This document shows positions 13,908 to 20,757 of a stretch of DNA of 20,757 nucleotides, one piece after another. The position numbers were made by a program, and so were the translations under genes. Position 1 is the stretch's first letter; every line of letters starts with the position of its first letter. Under the pieces are notes generated by a model. It was not told the origin of the DNA. It ran no database searches and saw only the letters and a list, made by a program, of their open reading frames with translations. Source of the stretch: JBDTMT01 sp033764095 (GTDB lineage: Bacteria; Desulfobacterota; Binatia; HRBIN30; CADEER01); NCBI GenBank assembly GCA_033764095.1, contig JANRJF010000307.1, forward strand, positions 1 through 20,757. The letters are read 5' to 3'.

Positions 13908-15887
13908 CTACGGATTCAACCCGACGCCGAAGCGCGGCATCGTCGGCATGAGACCCCGGATGTACAGGCGCACGAACGAGTTCGCATCGCCGATGAACGT
14001 CCGCGGCACCAGGATCACGTCGTTCACCGCCAAGGTGTGCAACTCCGGTGACCCCTCTTTGATCTCGCCGCTGAAATCGAGGCGCGTCGCCTCGACGTCG
14101 TTGCCCTTGCTGGTGACGTGCAAGACGCTGTCGATGCGGGCCACCTCGGTGAAGCCGCCGCGATCGAGGATCGCCTGCATCGGCGTCATGCCGACGCGGA
14201 ACAGCACCGGCCCGGGCAGCCGCACTTCACCGCCGACGAAGACCTTGCGCGGTCCGAGCTGGGCGACGATCACCGTCACCTCGGGATCGCGCAGGTTGGT
14301 ACTGGCCAGCGTCTCGATGTCGGTGGCGAGCTCCTCGGCGGTCTTGCCGCGCGCCTGCACCTCGCCGATGCCGGGAATGGAGATGTTGCCGTCCGGGTCG
14401 ATCTCCAGCTTCACGTCCATCTCCGGCTGGTAGACGAACTTGACGCGCAGCACGTCGCCGGGCTCGAGCCGGTACTGACCAGTCTCGGTCGGGCTCGGGG
14501 ACAACGGTTCGGCGATCGGCGGCAGCGGCGCCTCGTGCGGCTGCGACGAGCAGCTCACCAATGCCCCGAACGCCAGCGCGCTGAGCAGCGCGCGCAGACT
14601 GCGCAGGTGGGTGCCCTCGGTGCGACGCGGCATACGCCCCATCAGGCGATCCGTGCTCTTGGTCATCACCTGCTCCATCTCGTCGTGGGCGGCGCCGCCC
14701 GGCCGATTGCGGCCGGAACGCCCGCCCTCAATAACCGGTTCATATACCTGCACCACGTTATTCAAGAGCCGAATGGAGTTGAAGCGCTCGCGGGCGGTGA
14801 TTCGCGCCTGCCGGCCGAGCTGGGCGGCCAGAATCGGATCGCGCACCAGCCGCAATGCGGCACGCGCCAACCCGCTCGGATCGCCGTCGTCGAACAGCAG
14901 GCCGCTCACCCCGTCCTCGATCGCGTGCGCGCTGGCGCGCGCGTGTACCACCGGCCGGCCGAGCGCCATGTAGTTGAGCGCCTTGATCGGGAAGCCCGAC
15001 CAGCTGCCACGCGGGCAGACCAGCACGTCGGCGCCGGACAGCGCGCGGCTGGCGGCGCCGAACGAGTTCACCTGCTCGACCGAGACTCCCGGCTGCGCCG
15101 CCAGGGCGGCGGCGCGCCGCGCGGTGCGCGGATGGGCGCCGCGATGCGTGACCAGCACCAACCGGGCACGTGGCTCGACGGCGCGCAGGCGGTGGAAGCC
15201 CTCCAACAGGCAGTCGAGATCCTGGTACGGATCGAGGTTGCCGCCGTACATCAGCAGCGGCCCGTCCTCGCGCCCGGCGGCCGCCTCGGTCGAGGCGGCG
15301 AGCCGCGGCGCCGCCGGCGGGATCACCGCGACGCGTCCGGCGGCGCCGCGCACCGCCAGGTACGCCGCCAGTCGATCCGACAGCGCGATGACGCGATCGG
15401 CGCCGCGCGCCAGGACGCGGTCGCAGCCCGCCCCGAGCCGCGCGGCAAGTCGCCGCATGGTGCGGTTGCGGAAGTAGCACGGCAGCTCGTCGGCCAAGGC
15501 GTTGTGGGCGTGGTAGACGACCGGCACGCCGGTCAGCCAGCGCACGACGAAGGCGAGCAGCGGCGCCTCCAGGTTGTGCGCGTGCACGACGTCGATCTGC
15601 TGCTCGCGCACCACCCGCCACAGCGTCCAGCCGAGCAACAGGTCGAGCACCAGCTTCTGCCAACCGAATGGACGCGCCGTCCACAGCCCGGGCAGCGTGC
15701 GGGCGCGATGGATGGCGATGCGCTCGACCGGCACCAGATGCTGCGCGGTCGGATAGGTGACGACGTGCACCGCGTGCCCGGCCTGGGCCAGGCCCTCGGC
15801 GATCTCGCGCACCAGCACCTGCGAGCCGCGCAGGCTGGGGAACGGGCAGGCGGCGACGACGGCGACGCGACGGCGCGCGGTCATCAT
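13908..15887 (-). CDS. GT4 glycosyltransferase in frame with a Wza-type polysaccharide export lipoprotein
   Basis: This single 659-codon frame has no internal stop. Residues 1-387 are a complete GT4 enzyme: the N-terminal ACPFPSLRGSQ loop, HAHNLEAPLLAF (102-113), LMYGGNLDPYQDLDCLLEG (212-230), and CPRGSWSGFPIKALNYMALG (291-310). It ends where such enzymes normally end (VYEPVIEGG). After a 20-residue Gly/Arg-rich stretch comes a lipoprotein signal: basic MPRRTEGTHLRSLR, a hydrophobic core, and lipobox LVSC with Cys446. Then come a Poly_export domain (YRLEPGDVLRVKFVYQPEMD onward) and a beta-grasp SLBB-like segment (KVFVGGEVRLPGPVLFRVG). A cytoplasmic GT in front of a Sec signal makes little topological sense, so the exporter is probably also or only made from an internal start (ATG 14666). 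The first ATG at 15887 overlaps the previous stop (ATGA); an ATG at 15884 is also possible. The stop is TAG. Confidence 0.85.
   Translation of the reverse strand: MMTARRRVAVVAACPFPSLRGSQVLVREIAEGLAQAGHAVHVVTYPTAQHLVPVERIAIHRARTLPGLWTARPFGWQKLVLDLLLGWTLWRVVREQQIDVVHAHNLEAPLLAFVVRWLTGVPVVYHAHNALADELPCYFRNRTMRRLAARLGAGCDRVLARGADRVIALSDRLAAYLAVRGAAGRVAVIPPAAPRLAASTEAAAGREDGPLLMYGGNLDPYQDLDCLLEGFHRLRAVEPRARLVLVTHRGAHPRTARRAAALAAQPGVSVEQVNSFGAASRALSGADVLVCPRGSWSGFPIKALNYMALGRPVVHARASAHAIEDGVSGLLFDDGDPSGLARAALRLVRDPILAAQLGRQARITARERFNSIRLLNNVVQVYEPVIEGGRSGRNRPGGAAHDEMEQVMTKSTDRLMGRMPRRTEGTHLRSLRALLSALAFGALVSCSSQPHEAPLPPIAEPLSPSPTETGQYRLEPGDVLRVKFVYQPEMDVKLEIDPDGNISIPGIGEVQARGKTAEELATDIETLASTNLRDPEVTVIVAQLGPRKVFVGGEVRLPGPVLFRVGMTPMQAILDRGGFTEVARIDSVLHVTSKGNDVEATRLDFSGEIKEGSPELHTLAVNDVILVPRTFIGDANSFVRLYIRGLMPTMPRFGVGLNP
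14664..14676 (-). promoter_or_regulatory. Internal ribosome-binding site and start for the Wza-type lipoprotein
   Basis: GGAG at 14673-14676 lies 6 nt before the ATG at 14664-14666, which opens MTKSTDRLMGRMPRR and leads into the signal peptide with lipobox LVSC. This would give a 252-residue exporter of ordinary length. An ATG at 14678 (MEQV) has no comparable site. Confidence 0.65.
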
Positions 15888-17539
15888 GCCAGGTACCCCA
15901 GCTGCTCGAGGCGGCGCTGCAGCTCGGCGGTCTCGCCGTCGTCGTAGTCGCGCTCCTCGGCGCTCCACGTAGTGTCCGGCTGCGTGCCGGTCGCCGTCTC
16001 GCCCAGCACCGGCAGCACCCGCCCGTCCCAGCCCTGCGGCACCGCCACGCCGGCCAGCGCCAGGATGGTCGGGGCCAGATCCATGATGTGCGCGCCGCTG
16101 AGCGCCCCGGCCGCGATTCCCTCGCCGGCCAGGATGACCACTCCGTCGGGACGATGGCTGCCGCTCATCCCGGCCAGCTTGCCACCCAGCGCCGCGGGGT
16201 CGAGCACGCCGACCGCGGCGCCGTCGCGGCCGTAGCTCGGTAGCCCGACGTACGAGTAGCCGCCGGGCGTCTCCAGCTCCAGGACGAGATCCGGCGCCGC
16301 CGCGACGCACGGCCCGTGGTAGAGCGCTTCGCGCGGCCAGACGCGGCGCACCACCCGGGTGCCGTGAATCGGATCGCGCCACGCCTCGAGCGCCGCGATC
16401 AGCTCGGCACGCGTCGCCTGGTAGTCGGCCACCGCGACGGTGCCGCAGCGGTCGCGGCCCTGCACGTTCATCCAGATCGATGGGAAATAGCCGAGCTCCT
16501 CGGAGAAGGCGCGCGTCCCCGCCCAGTCGATGCCACCGAAGCGGACGCCGCTCTCGACGCGGTCGGCGAGCCGCCCGCCGGCGAGGCGGAAGGCACGCGC
16601 CTGCCAGCGCTCAGGCACGGCGCGCACCGCGGCGCTGCGCAGCGCGCCGGCCAGTCGCGCGGTGGCGGCGCGTGGCGCGAAGCGCAGGAAGTCCGACTGG
16701 GCGAGGAAGCGATTGAGGTGTAGCGCCGTGGTGCCGGCGCCGCCGAAGCCGTGGTCCGAGGCGATCACCACCGTCGCGTCGGGCAGCCGCGCACGCAGCC
16801 GCCCGATGGCGGCGTCGAGCGCGGCGTAGACGGTGCGCAGCGGATTGCCGATCGCCGCCGCCTGCGCCGCGTCGTGGCGCGGCGAGCCGGCGTCGTGCAG
16901 CCCCCAGAAGTGGTGCGCGGCGGTGTCCGACTCGCCGAACATCAACATGAAGCAGTCCCAGCGCTCGCGGTCGAGGAGGCGTTCGGCGAGGCGCAGCTTG
17001 CGCTCGATGCCGGCGCACAGCCGGCGGCAGGCCTCGGCGTGCCAGCCGGCACCGATCGAGAACTCCTGGAAGTCGGCGAACGGAAAGCCGCCGGCCGCGG
17101 CGACGTCGTCGGCCAGCCCCGCTGGATAGGCGAAGCTCGCATCGGTCTCGGTGGTCACCGGCGTGTCGAAGCCGCTCAGCATGCAGCCGTTCACCGGCTC
17201 GGGCGGATAGGTGCCCGGCACGCCGAGCACCGCGACGCGGCGGCCGGCGTCGCTCATCAGGCGCCAGATCGTGCGCGCCTTGCGATACGTCGCGTTGACG
17301 AAGCGCACCGCGTAGTCGCCGCCGTCGCGGCGGGTGAAGTCGAAGACGCCGTGCCGGCCGGGGTTCACGCCGGTCATGAAGCTCGTCCAACTCGGGAACG
17401 TCGCCGCCGGCACGGTCGCGGCGAGCCGCCCGGAGGCGCCCTCGCGCAGCAGCCGCGCCAGGTTCGGCAGGGTGCCGTCCGCCGCCCAGGGCGCGATCAG
17501 GTCGAGCGTCGCGCCGTCGAGTCCGAGGATGAGCAGCAT
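15884..17539 (-). CDS. Type I phosphodiesterase/nucleotide pyrophosphatase-fold enzyme
   Basis: This 551-aa soluble protein of the alkaline phosphatase superfamily has no signal peptide or membrane segment. It opens directly with LLILGLDGATLDLI (metal Asp8). PAATFPSWTSFMTGVNPGRH (45-64) carries the nucleophile Thr47 in the T-x-P-x-W setting of the phosphodiesterase branch. FGESDTAAHHFWGLH and VIASDHGFGGAG supply the remaining metal ligands. Late segments (SGSHRPDGVVILAGEG, MDLAPTILALAGVAVPQGWD) are typical of the group. Such enzymes cleave phosphodiester or pyrophosphate bonds, for example in nucleotide sugars; the substrate here is unknown. It could turn over sugar nucleotides or remove phosphodiester-linked groups (inference). 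The ATG at 17539 lies one base after the previous TAG. In-frame codons upstream run into the neighbour and look like shadow sequence. Confidence 0.87.
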   Translation of the reverse strand: MLLILGLDGATLDLIAPWAADGTLPNLARLLREGASGRLAATVPAATFPSWTSFMTGVNPGRHGVFDFTRRDGGDYAVRFVNATYRKARTIWRLMSDAGRRVAVLGVPGTYPPEPVNGCMLSGFDTPVTTETDASFAYPAGLADDVAAAGGFPFADFQEFSIGAGWHAEACRRLCAGIERKLRLAERLLDRERWDCFMLMFGESDTAAHHFWGLHDAGSPRHDAAQAAAIGNPLRTVYAALDAAIGRLRARLPDATVVIASDHGFGGAGTTALHLNRFLAQSDFLRFAPRAATARLAGALRSAAVRAVPERWQARAFRLAGGRLADRVESGVRFGGIDWAGTRAFSEELGYFPSIWMNVQGRDRCGTVAVADYQATRAELIAALEAWRDPIHGTRVVRRVWPREALYHGPCVAAAPDLVLELETPGGYSYVGLPSYGRDGAAVGVLDPAALGGKLAGMSGSHRPDGVVILAGEGIAAGALSGAHIMDLAPTILALAGVAVPQGWDGRVLPVLGETATGTQPDTTWSAEERDYDDGETAELQRRLEQLGYLA

Positions 17540-17540
17540 C

Positions 17541-19355
17541 CTATTGCGCCGCCTCCGCTCCACTCGGACGCCCGCCGCGCGCGACGCGGGCGCGGAACTG
17601 TTCGAGCTGCGCCAGCATCTCGGCGGCGCGGCCGGTGTCGCTCGCCGCCAGGTTGGTGCGCTCGCCAGGGTCATCGGCGAGGTTGAACAGCGCCGTCGGC
17701 GGCAGGCCGCGCGGATTGTCCGGATTGGCGGTGATCACCTTCCAATCGTCGTCGCGCAGCGAGGTGAGGCGATTGCCCTCGAGATCCTCCTCGGCGAGCA
17801 GCGGCTCGTCGACGGTGCCGGTGAAGAGGTCGATCCCCTGGAAGCGCGCCGGCGCCGGGATCCCCGCCGCGGCGACCAACGTCGGGGCGATGTCGAGACT
17901 GCGCACCAAGTCGGTGCGCGTCGTCCCCGGCGCCGATTCCTTCGGCCGCTTGATGATGAGGGGCACGTGCAACTGCTCCTCGTAGAGCGAGGTGCCGTGC
18001 CACCAGCCGCCGTGCTCGTGGAACTCCTCGCCGTGGTCGGCGGTGAGCGCGATGACGGTATTGTCGTAGAGCCCGTCGTCCTGCAGGCGCTGCAACAGGT
18101 CGCCGAGGTACTTGTCGTGGTAGCGCACGCCGTCGAGGTAGAGCTTGTGCAGCGGCTCGGCCTGATCGGCCGGCGGATCGGGCGTCGAGACACGCGCCAC
18201 GCCGCGGCCGTTGTACGGATGCTCGAAGTACGGGTCGTGCGGATCCATGTAGTGCACGAACAGGAAGAACGGCTCCGGCGGTTTGCTGCGCAGGAACGCC
18301 TCGACGTGCTCGTCCACCGTCTCGGCGTCCTGGTAGAAGTTGGCGACGTAGATCTTGTCCGACATCTTCTCGCGCGCCGCGCGCAGGCCCTTGTAGATGG
18401 CCAGCTTGGTCGCCGAATCGGTGGCGCCGAAATAGAAGCTCGGCTCGAGGTAGTGGAACTCGTCGAAGCCCTGCTGGAAGTTGAAGATCGGCGCGACGTT
18501 GATGTTGGTGGTGAACGCCGCCGTCCAGTAGCCCTGCGCCTTCAGCACCTCGGCGATGGTGTCGGCGCTGTTCGGCAGGATGTCCATCTTGTGCTCGGTG
18601 CGGTGCACCGAGGGATACTCGGAGGTGAGGATGGTGGCGATCGACGGCCGCGTCCACGAGGCCTGCGAGAAGGCGCGCTCGAAGTTGACGCCATCGCGGT
18701 GCAGGATCTTGAATCCGCCGTTCAGCTCCTCGGCCCACTGCGCCGCGTCGCTGCGCAGCGTGTCGACGACGATCAGGACGATGTTCGGCTTGCCGACCGC
18801 GGCGCCGCTGACGGTGCGCACCGGCGCCGCCGCCTCGGTGTGATCGGTCGCGACCCCGACGCCCCAGGCGCCGAGCAGCAGCGCGGCGAGCGCGCCGCCG
18901 ACGCCGAACACGCCGAGGCGGCGGGCACAGCCGCGCGCCAGCAGCGCGCCAGCGATCGCGCACAGCACGGCGAGCAGGACCAGCAGACCGTAGGTCATGG
19001 CGCCGACGCCGGAGGCGAAGGTCAGCCCCTCGTCGAACAGGCGCTGGTTGACCTGGTAGCGCGCCACCGCGAAGCCGAGCGGGAACAGCGCACCGACCGC
19101 GCCGGCGGCGGCGAGCTCGCCGTCGGTGGCGCGGCCGCCGCGCACCAGCTGGTAGAACAGCGCCAGCCCGAGGCCGAGCCCGGCGCCCACCGCGCCGTAG
19201 GAGACGGCGCCAAAAAGGAACAGCCAGTACTCGTCGTTCGCCGCCGACGTGAGGGTGACCAGCGTACCCTCGGTGAGGCCGACGAGGGCGCCGCCGAGGC
19301 CACCGGCCAAGGCGGCGGTCAAGAGGCCGCGGATGTGTCGAAGCAGTGCGTGCAT
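17541..19355 (-). CDS. Membrane-anchored sulfatase-fold (alkaline phosphatase superfamily) enzyme, Thr nucleophile
   Basis: This is a 604-aa protein. Four to five hydrophobic segments occupy about residues 8-168; the catalytic domain follows and should face the periplasm. Landmarks: PNIVLIVVDTLRSD (Asp198), QASWTRPSIATILTSEYPS with Thr235 at the nucleophile place, YMDPHDPYFEH (His373-Pro375 region), LTADHGEEFHEHGG (Asp440, His441) and WWHG (His453). As in the other membrane member at 10154-12058, Cys is replaced by Thr and the usual Arg by Ile, so formylglycine chemistry is not expected. The two proteins share architecture but differ clearly in the N-terminal half, so they look like old paralogues. 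It is the first gene after the 275-nt leader. No convincing Shine-Dalgarno lies within 15 nt of the ATG at 19355; an AAGG lies about 25 nt upstream. Confidence 0.88.
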   Translation of the reverse strand: MHALLRHIRGLLTAALAGGLGGALVGLTEGTLVTLTSAANDEYWLFLFGAVSYGAVGAGLGLGLALFYQLVRGGRATDGELAAAGAVGALFPLGFAVARYQVNQRLFDEGLTFASGVGAMTYGLLVLLAVLCAIAGALLARGCARRLGVFGVGGALAALLLGAWGVGVATDHTEAAAPVRTVSGAAVGKPNIVLIVVDTLRSDAAQWAEELNGGFKILHRDGVNFERAFSQASWTRPSIATILTSEYPSVHRTEHKMDILPNSADTIAEVLKAQGYWTAAFTTNINVAPIFNFQQGFDEFHYLEPSFYFGATDSATKLAIYKGLRAAREKMSDKIYVANFYQDAETVDEHVEAFLRSKPPEPFFLFVHYMDPHDPYFEHPYNGRGVARVSTPDPPADQAEPLHKLYLDGVRYHDKYLGDLLQRLQDDGLYDNTVIALTADHGEEFHEHGGWWHGTSLYEEQLHVPLIIKRPKESAPGTTRTDLVRSLDIAPTLVAAAGIPAPARFQGIDLFTGTVDEPLLAEEDLEGNRLTSLRDDDWKVITANPDNPRGLPPTALFNLADDPGERTNLAASDTGRAAEMLAQLEQFRARVARGGRPSGAEAAQ

Positions 19356-19519
19356 GCGTGTTGCGCGGTCGCGCTCACCTTTCCCGGCGCCGGCTGGCGC
19401 CTCGTGTCTCCCCGATGGCCTGTCGGGCGGTGCATATGGCTCCGCCCTCTCCTCCCGAGCCCAGTCTTGCGTTGCGTGCTGTTGTCACCGCGGGCTCCGA
19501 CAGCCGACACCTCCGCCGT

Positions 19520-19542
19520 GATCGGCCAGCGAACCGCCGATC
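19520..19542 (-). promoter_or_regulatory. Leader stem-loop with an ops-like loop
   Basis: GATCGGC (19520-19526) and GCCGATC (19536-19542) form a perfect 7-bp stem around a 9-nt loop. On the transcribed strand the stem-loop junction reads GGCGGTTCGCTG, which agrees with 8 of the 12 bases of the RfaH ops word GGCGGTAGCGTG. The match may be chance in such GC-rich DNA. Confidence 0.3.
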
Positions 19543-19566
19543 CCACATCCACCCGATCAAGCGCGC

Positions 19567-19591
19567 CGCCGACCTTGCCCGTCGGTCGGCG
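19567..19591 (-). repeat. Stem-loop after the antiterminator gene
   Basis: CGCCGACC (19567-19574) and GGTCGGCG (19584-19591) form an 8-bp stem with a 9-nt loop, about 40 nt past the stop of the antiterminator gene. No U-tract follows on the transcribed strand, so an intrinsic terminator is doubtful. Loop length equals that of the next hairpin. Confidence 0.4.
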
Positions 19592-19630
19592 CTATGTCCG
19601 AAACGAATTGAGACTTTTCGCGGCCGCCGT

Positions 19631-20137
19631 TCAGGCGTGCGCGACGTGCTCCAACAACTGCGAGGGCACGCTCACCTGCGTGCGCCGGCGCAGCAATTCC
19701 ATCAACACCCGCACCCGCGCCTGGCCGCTGGCGTGGCCGTCGACCACGCCCTCCAGCCCGTGCAGCGGACCGCGCGTCACCCGCACGACGTCGCCGTCGT
19801 GGAAGGTGCGCACGACGCGCACGATGCCGGCCGCGCCGGCGCGCTCGCGCAGGAACGCGATCACCTCCGGATCGACCGACGCCGGCACGTCGCCGAAGGC
19901 GACGAAGCGGCTGACCCCGGGAGCCCAGATGACGCGATTGTATTGGCTGAGCAGGTCGACGCGGGCGAACAGGTAGCCGGGAAACAACGGCCCGACCACC
20001 GGCGCCAGGCGGCCGCGCGCCGGCTCCAGGATGCGCGGCAGGAAGGTCTCGACGCCGCGGCGCAGCAGTTGGTCCTGCGCATACTCCTCGCGGCGCGGCT
20101 TGCTGCGCACCACGTACCATTCGCCCTGATCGCTCAT
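19631..20137 (-). CDS. NusG/RfaH-like (UpxY-type) transcription antiterminator
   Basis: This is a 168-aa protein. The N-terminal NGN domain covers about residues 5-98 (WYVVRSKPRREEYAQDQL, then PLFPGYLFARVDL near 50-62, a hallmark of the family). A KOW motif lies at about 112-134 (FHDGDVVRVTRGPLHGLEGV). Specialised NusG paralogues of this size bind RNA polymerase at a leader element and let it read through long polysaccharide operons. Here the gene sits directly before such an operon, which supports the role. The ATG at 20137 gives the typical MSDQGEWYVV start, 8 nt after the stop of the LysM/SPOR gene, with GGAG about 9 nt upstream. A longer reading to 20257 would overlap that gene and was rejected. 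It is shorter than housekeeping NusG and has no extra insertion. Confidence 0.9.
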   Translation of the reverse strand: MSDQGEWYVVRSKPRREEYAQDQLLRRGVETFLPRILEPARGRLAPVVGPLFPGYLFARVDLLSQYNRVIWAPGVSRFVAFGDVPASVDPEVIAFLRERAGAAGIVRVVRTFHDGDVVRVTRGPLHGLEGVVDGHASGQARVRVLMELLRRRTQVSVPSQLLEHVAHA

Positions 20138-20145
20138 CACTCGCG

Positions 20146-20757
20146 TCACTCCGCCAACTGCGCGATGCGCGTGTCCTCGCGGAAGACGCGCTGCAGCTGC
20201 TGACCGACGGCCTGGGTGGTCTGGCGGTCGTTCAGATCGCCGATCACCACCCGCCACACCTCGTTGCCGTGGCCGAAATCGGCGCGTCCGACCCGCGTCG
20301 TGAAGCCGTGGCGGCGCAGCGCCTTGCCGATGTCGCGCGCGCGCGCTTCGGTCTGCGTCGACATCAGCAGCAGCGCGTAGCGGCCGTCCGGCTGCTGCAA
20401 CACCGCCAACCCGTCGTCGAGCTGCGGCAGGCGCAATTCCTGGCCGACCGAGATGATGTCGATGTTGCGAATCGACGGGTTGGCCATCTTCATGAGGTCG
20501 AGCACCGTCGGGCTGGCCTGGCCGTAGGTATCGCTGGCGATCTGCGACACCGAGTCGCCCGGCTTCACCATTACCCGTTGATAGGTCGGCAGCACGAGCT
20601 TGAGATCGCTCACCGACTCGGACGCCGGCGTCGCCACGACGGTGGGCAGCGCCACGACCTCGACCGCTGCCGGTACCGCCTCCGCCGCGACCGGCGCGGC
20701 TGCCGCCGGCGCCGCCGGTGCCGCCGCAGCAGGTGCCGGGGCGGCGGCCGCCTGAAC
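20146..20757 (-). CDS. LysM and SPOR domain protein, N-terminus beyond the window
   Basis: 203 codons are visible; the frame is open through the right edge, so the N-terminal part is missing. Visible residues 1-34 are an Ala/Pro-rich linker. Residues 60-111 form a LysM domain (MVKPGDSVSQIASDTYG, ANPSIRNIDIISVGQELRLP), which binds peptidoglycan or related glycans. Residues 124-195 look like a SPOR domain (GRYALLLMSTQTEARARDI, then EVWRVVIGDL), which binds denuded glycan strands. It is probably periplasmic, tied to the cell wall, with the missing part holding a membrane anchor or another domain such as an ExeA-type ATPase (inference). A GTG at 20655 could start a short form, but it lies within the linker and has no obvious Shine-Dalgarno. 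It is co-transcribed with the antiterminator 8 nt downstream. Confidence 0.8.
   Translation of the reverse strand, partial: VQAAAAPAPAAAAPAAPAAAAPVAAEAVPAAVEVVALPTVVATPASESVSDLKLVLPTYQRVMVKPGDSVSQIASDTYGQASPTVLDLMKMANPSIRNIDIISVGQELRLPQLDDGLAVLQQPDGRYALLLMSTQTEARARDIGKALRRHGFTTRVGRADFGHGNEVWRVVIGDLNDRQTTQAVGQQLQRVFREDTRIAQLAE

Larger units (their letters stand above)
19356..19630 (-). other. 275-nt non-coding leader between the antiterminator and the first enzyme gene
   Basis: No credible gene was found; the small open frames here have no family motif or ribosome site. The part just after the antiterminator stop (about 19591-19625) is AT-richer than its surroundings and could hold a promoter, but no clear -35/-10 pair was seen. 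Two stem-loops (19520-19542 and 19567-19591) follow. This is the longest gap in the window and the natural place for a promoter or antiterminator recruitment site. Confidence 0.5.

Noticed and set aside
15884..17674. Longer form of the phosphodiesterase-fold gene with 45 more residues at the N-terminus
   Set aside because: The extra part overlaps the preceding gene, is Arg/Ala/Ser-rich and precedes the usual first strand (LLILGLDG). The ATG at 17539 sits one base after the neighbour's stop.
19319..19560. Small minus-strand frames of 61-77 codons in the leader
   Set aside because: They have no family motif and no ribosome site, overlap each other in different frames, and overlap the start of the downstream gene.
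17334..19976. 880-codon open frame on the plus strand
   Set aside because: It lies opposite two genes with clear catalytic motifs on the minus strand. Its product is Arg/Ala/Gly/His-rich without any recognisable domain, as expected from antisense of GC-rich codons. The same holds for the long plus-strand frames at 12099-14051, 10454-12271, 14118-15947, 5879-7432, 4303-5799 and 208-1281.
1..20757. tRNA, rRNA, insertion sequence, integrase or attachment site
   Set aside because: No cloverleaf, rRNA stretch, transposase motif or flanking direct repeats were seen; base composition is even apart from the short AT-rich pockets noted.

Overview
This is a G+C-rich window (about 70% by eye, not computed). 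It is read entirely from the minus strand and holds most of one exopolysaccharide or capsule biosynthesis and export locus. Wzz/Wza-type export, a lipobox, LysM and SPOR domains and a split Wzc-type co-polymerase point to a high-GC Gram-negative (diderm) bacterium. A deltaproteobacterial-type lineage is a guess; nothing here fixes the taxon.

Layout in transcription order, from high to low coordinates. (1) 20757-19631: the C-terminal part of a LysM + SPOR protein, followed 8 nt later by a NusG/RfaH-like antiterminator. (2) 19630-19356: a 275-nt non-coding stretch with two similar hairpins, the only long gap in the window. (3) 19355-15884: a membrane-anchored sulfatase-fold enzyme and a soluble phosphodiesterase-fold enzyme, one base apart. 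(4) 15887-13908: a GT4 glycosyltransferase that runs in frame, without a stop, into a Wza-type export lipoprotein. (5) 13883-12153: a Wzz/GumC-like chain-length protein with an odd Gly/Asn/Tyr-rich N-terminal tail, followed by a strong GC hairpin. (6) 12058-10154: a second membrane sulfatase-fold enzyme. (7) 10123-9377: a BY-kinase-like ATPase with a degenerate P-loop. (8) 9377-5732: a Wzy/O-antigen-ligase-like membrane protein, a FemAB/BioF2-like acyltransferase and a DegT-type aminotransferase, joined by 1-4 nt overlaps. (9) 5724-4315: a sugar-phosphate transferase with unusual domain order. (10) 4262-1: an SDR epimerase broken by an in-frame TAG, a GFO/IDH/MocA oxidoreductase, a second SDR and the start of another GT4 glycosyltransferase.

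Inferred working model: the sugar transferase loads the first sugar phosphate onto the lipid carrier. The GT4 enzymes extend the chain. The SDR, GFO/IDH and DegT enzymes make or modify nucleotide sugars. The Wzy-like protein polymerises or ligates, and Wzz, the ATPase and Wza control length and export. The alkaline-phosphatase-superfamily and FemAB-like proteins may decorate or trim the product. A flippase is not visible and may lie outside.

Most worth a second look: the GT4-Wza in-frame fusion with an internal lipoprotein start; three alkaline-phosphatase-superfamily enzymes with Thr, not Cys, at the nucleophile position; a kinase-like ATPase lacking its P-loop Lys while the partner Wzz carries a Tyr/Gly/Asn repeat tail; the reversed-order sugar transferase; and the amber codon in the epimerase.
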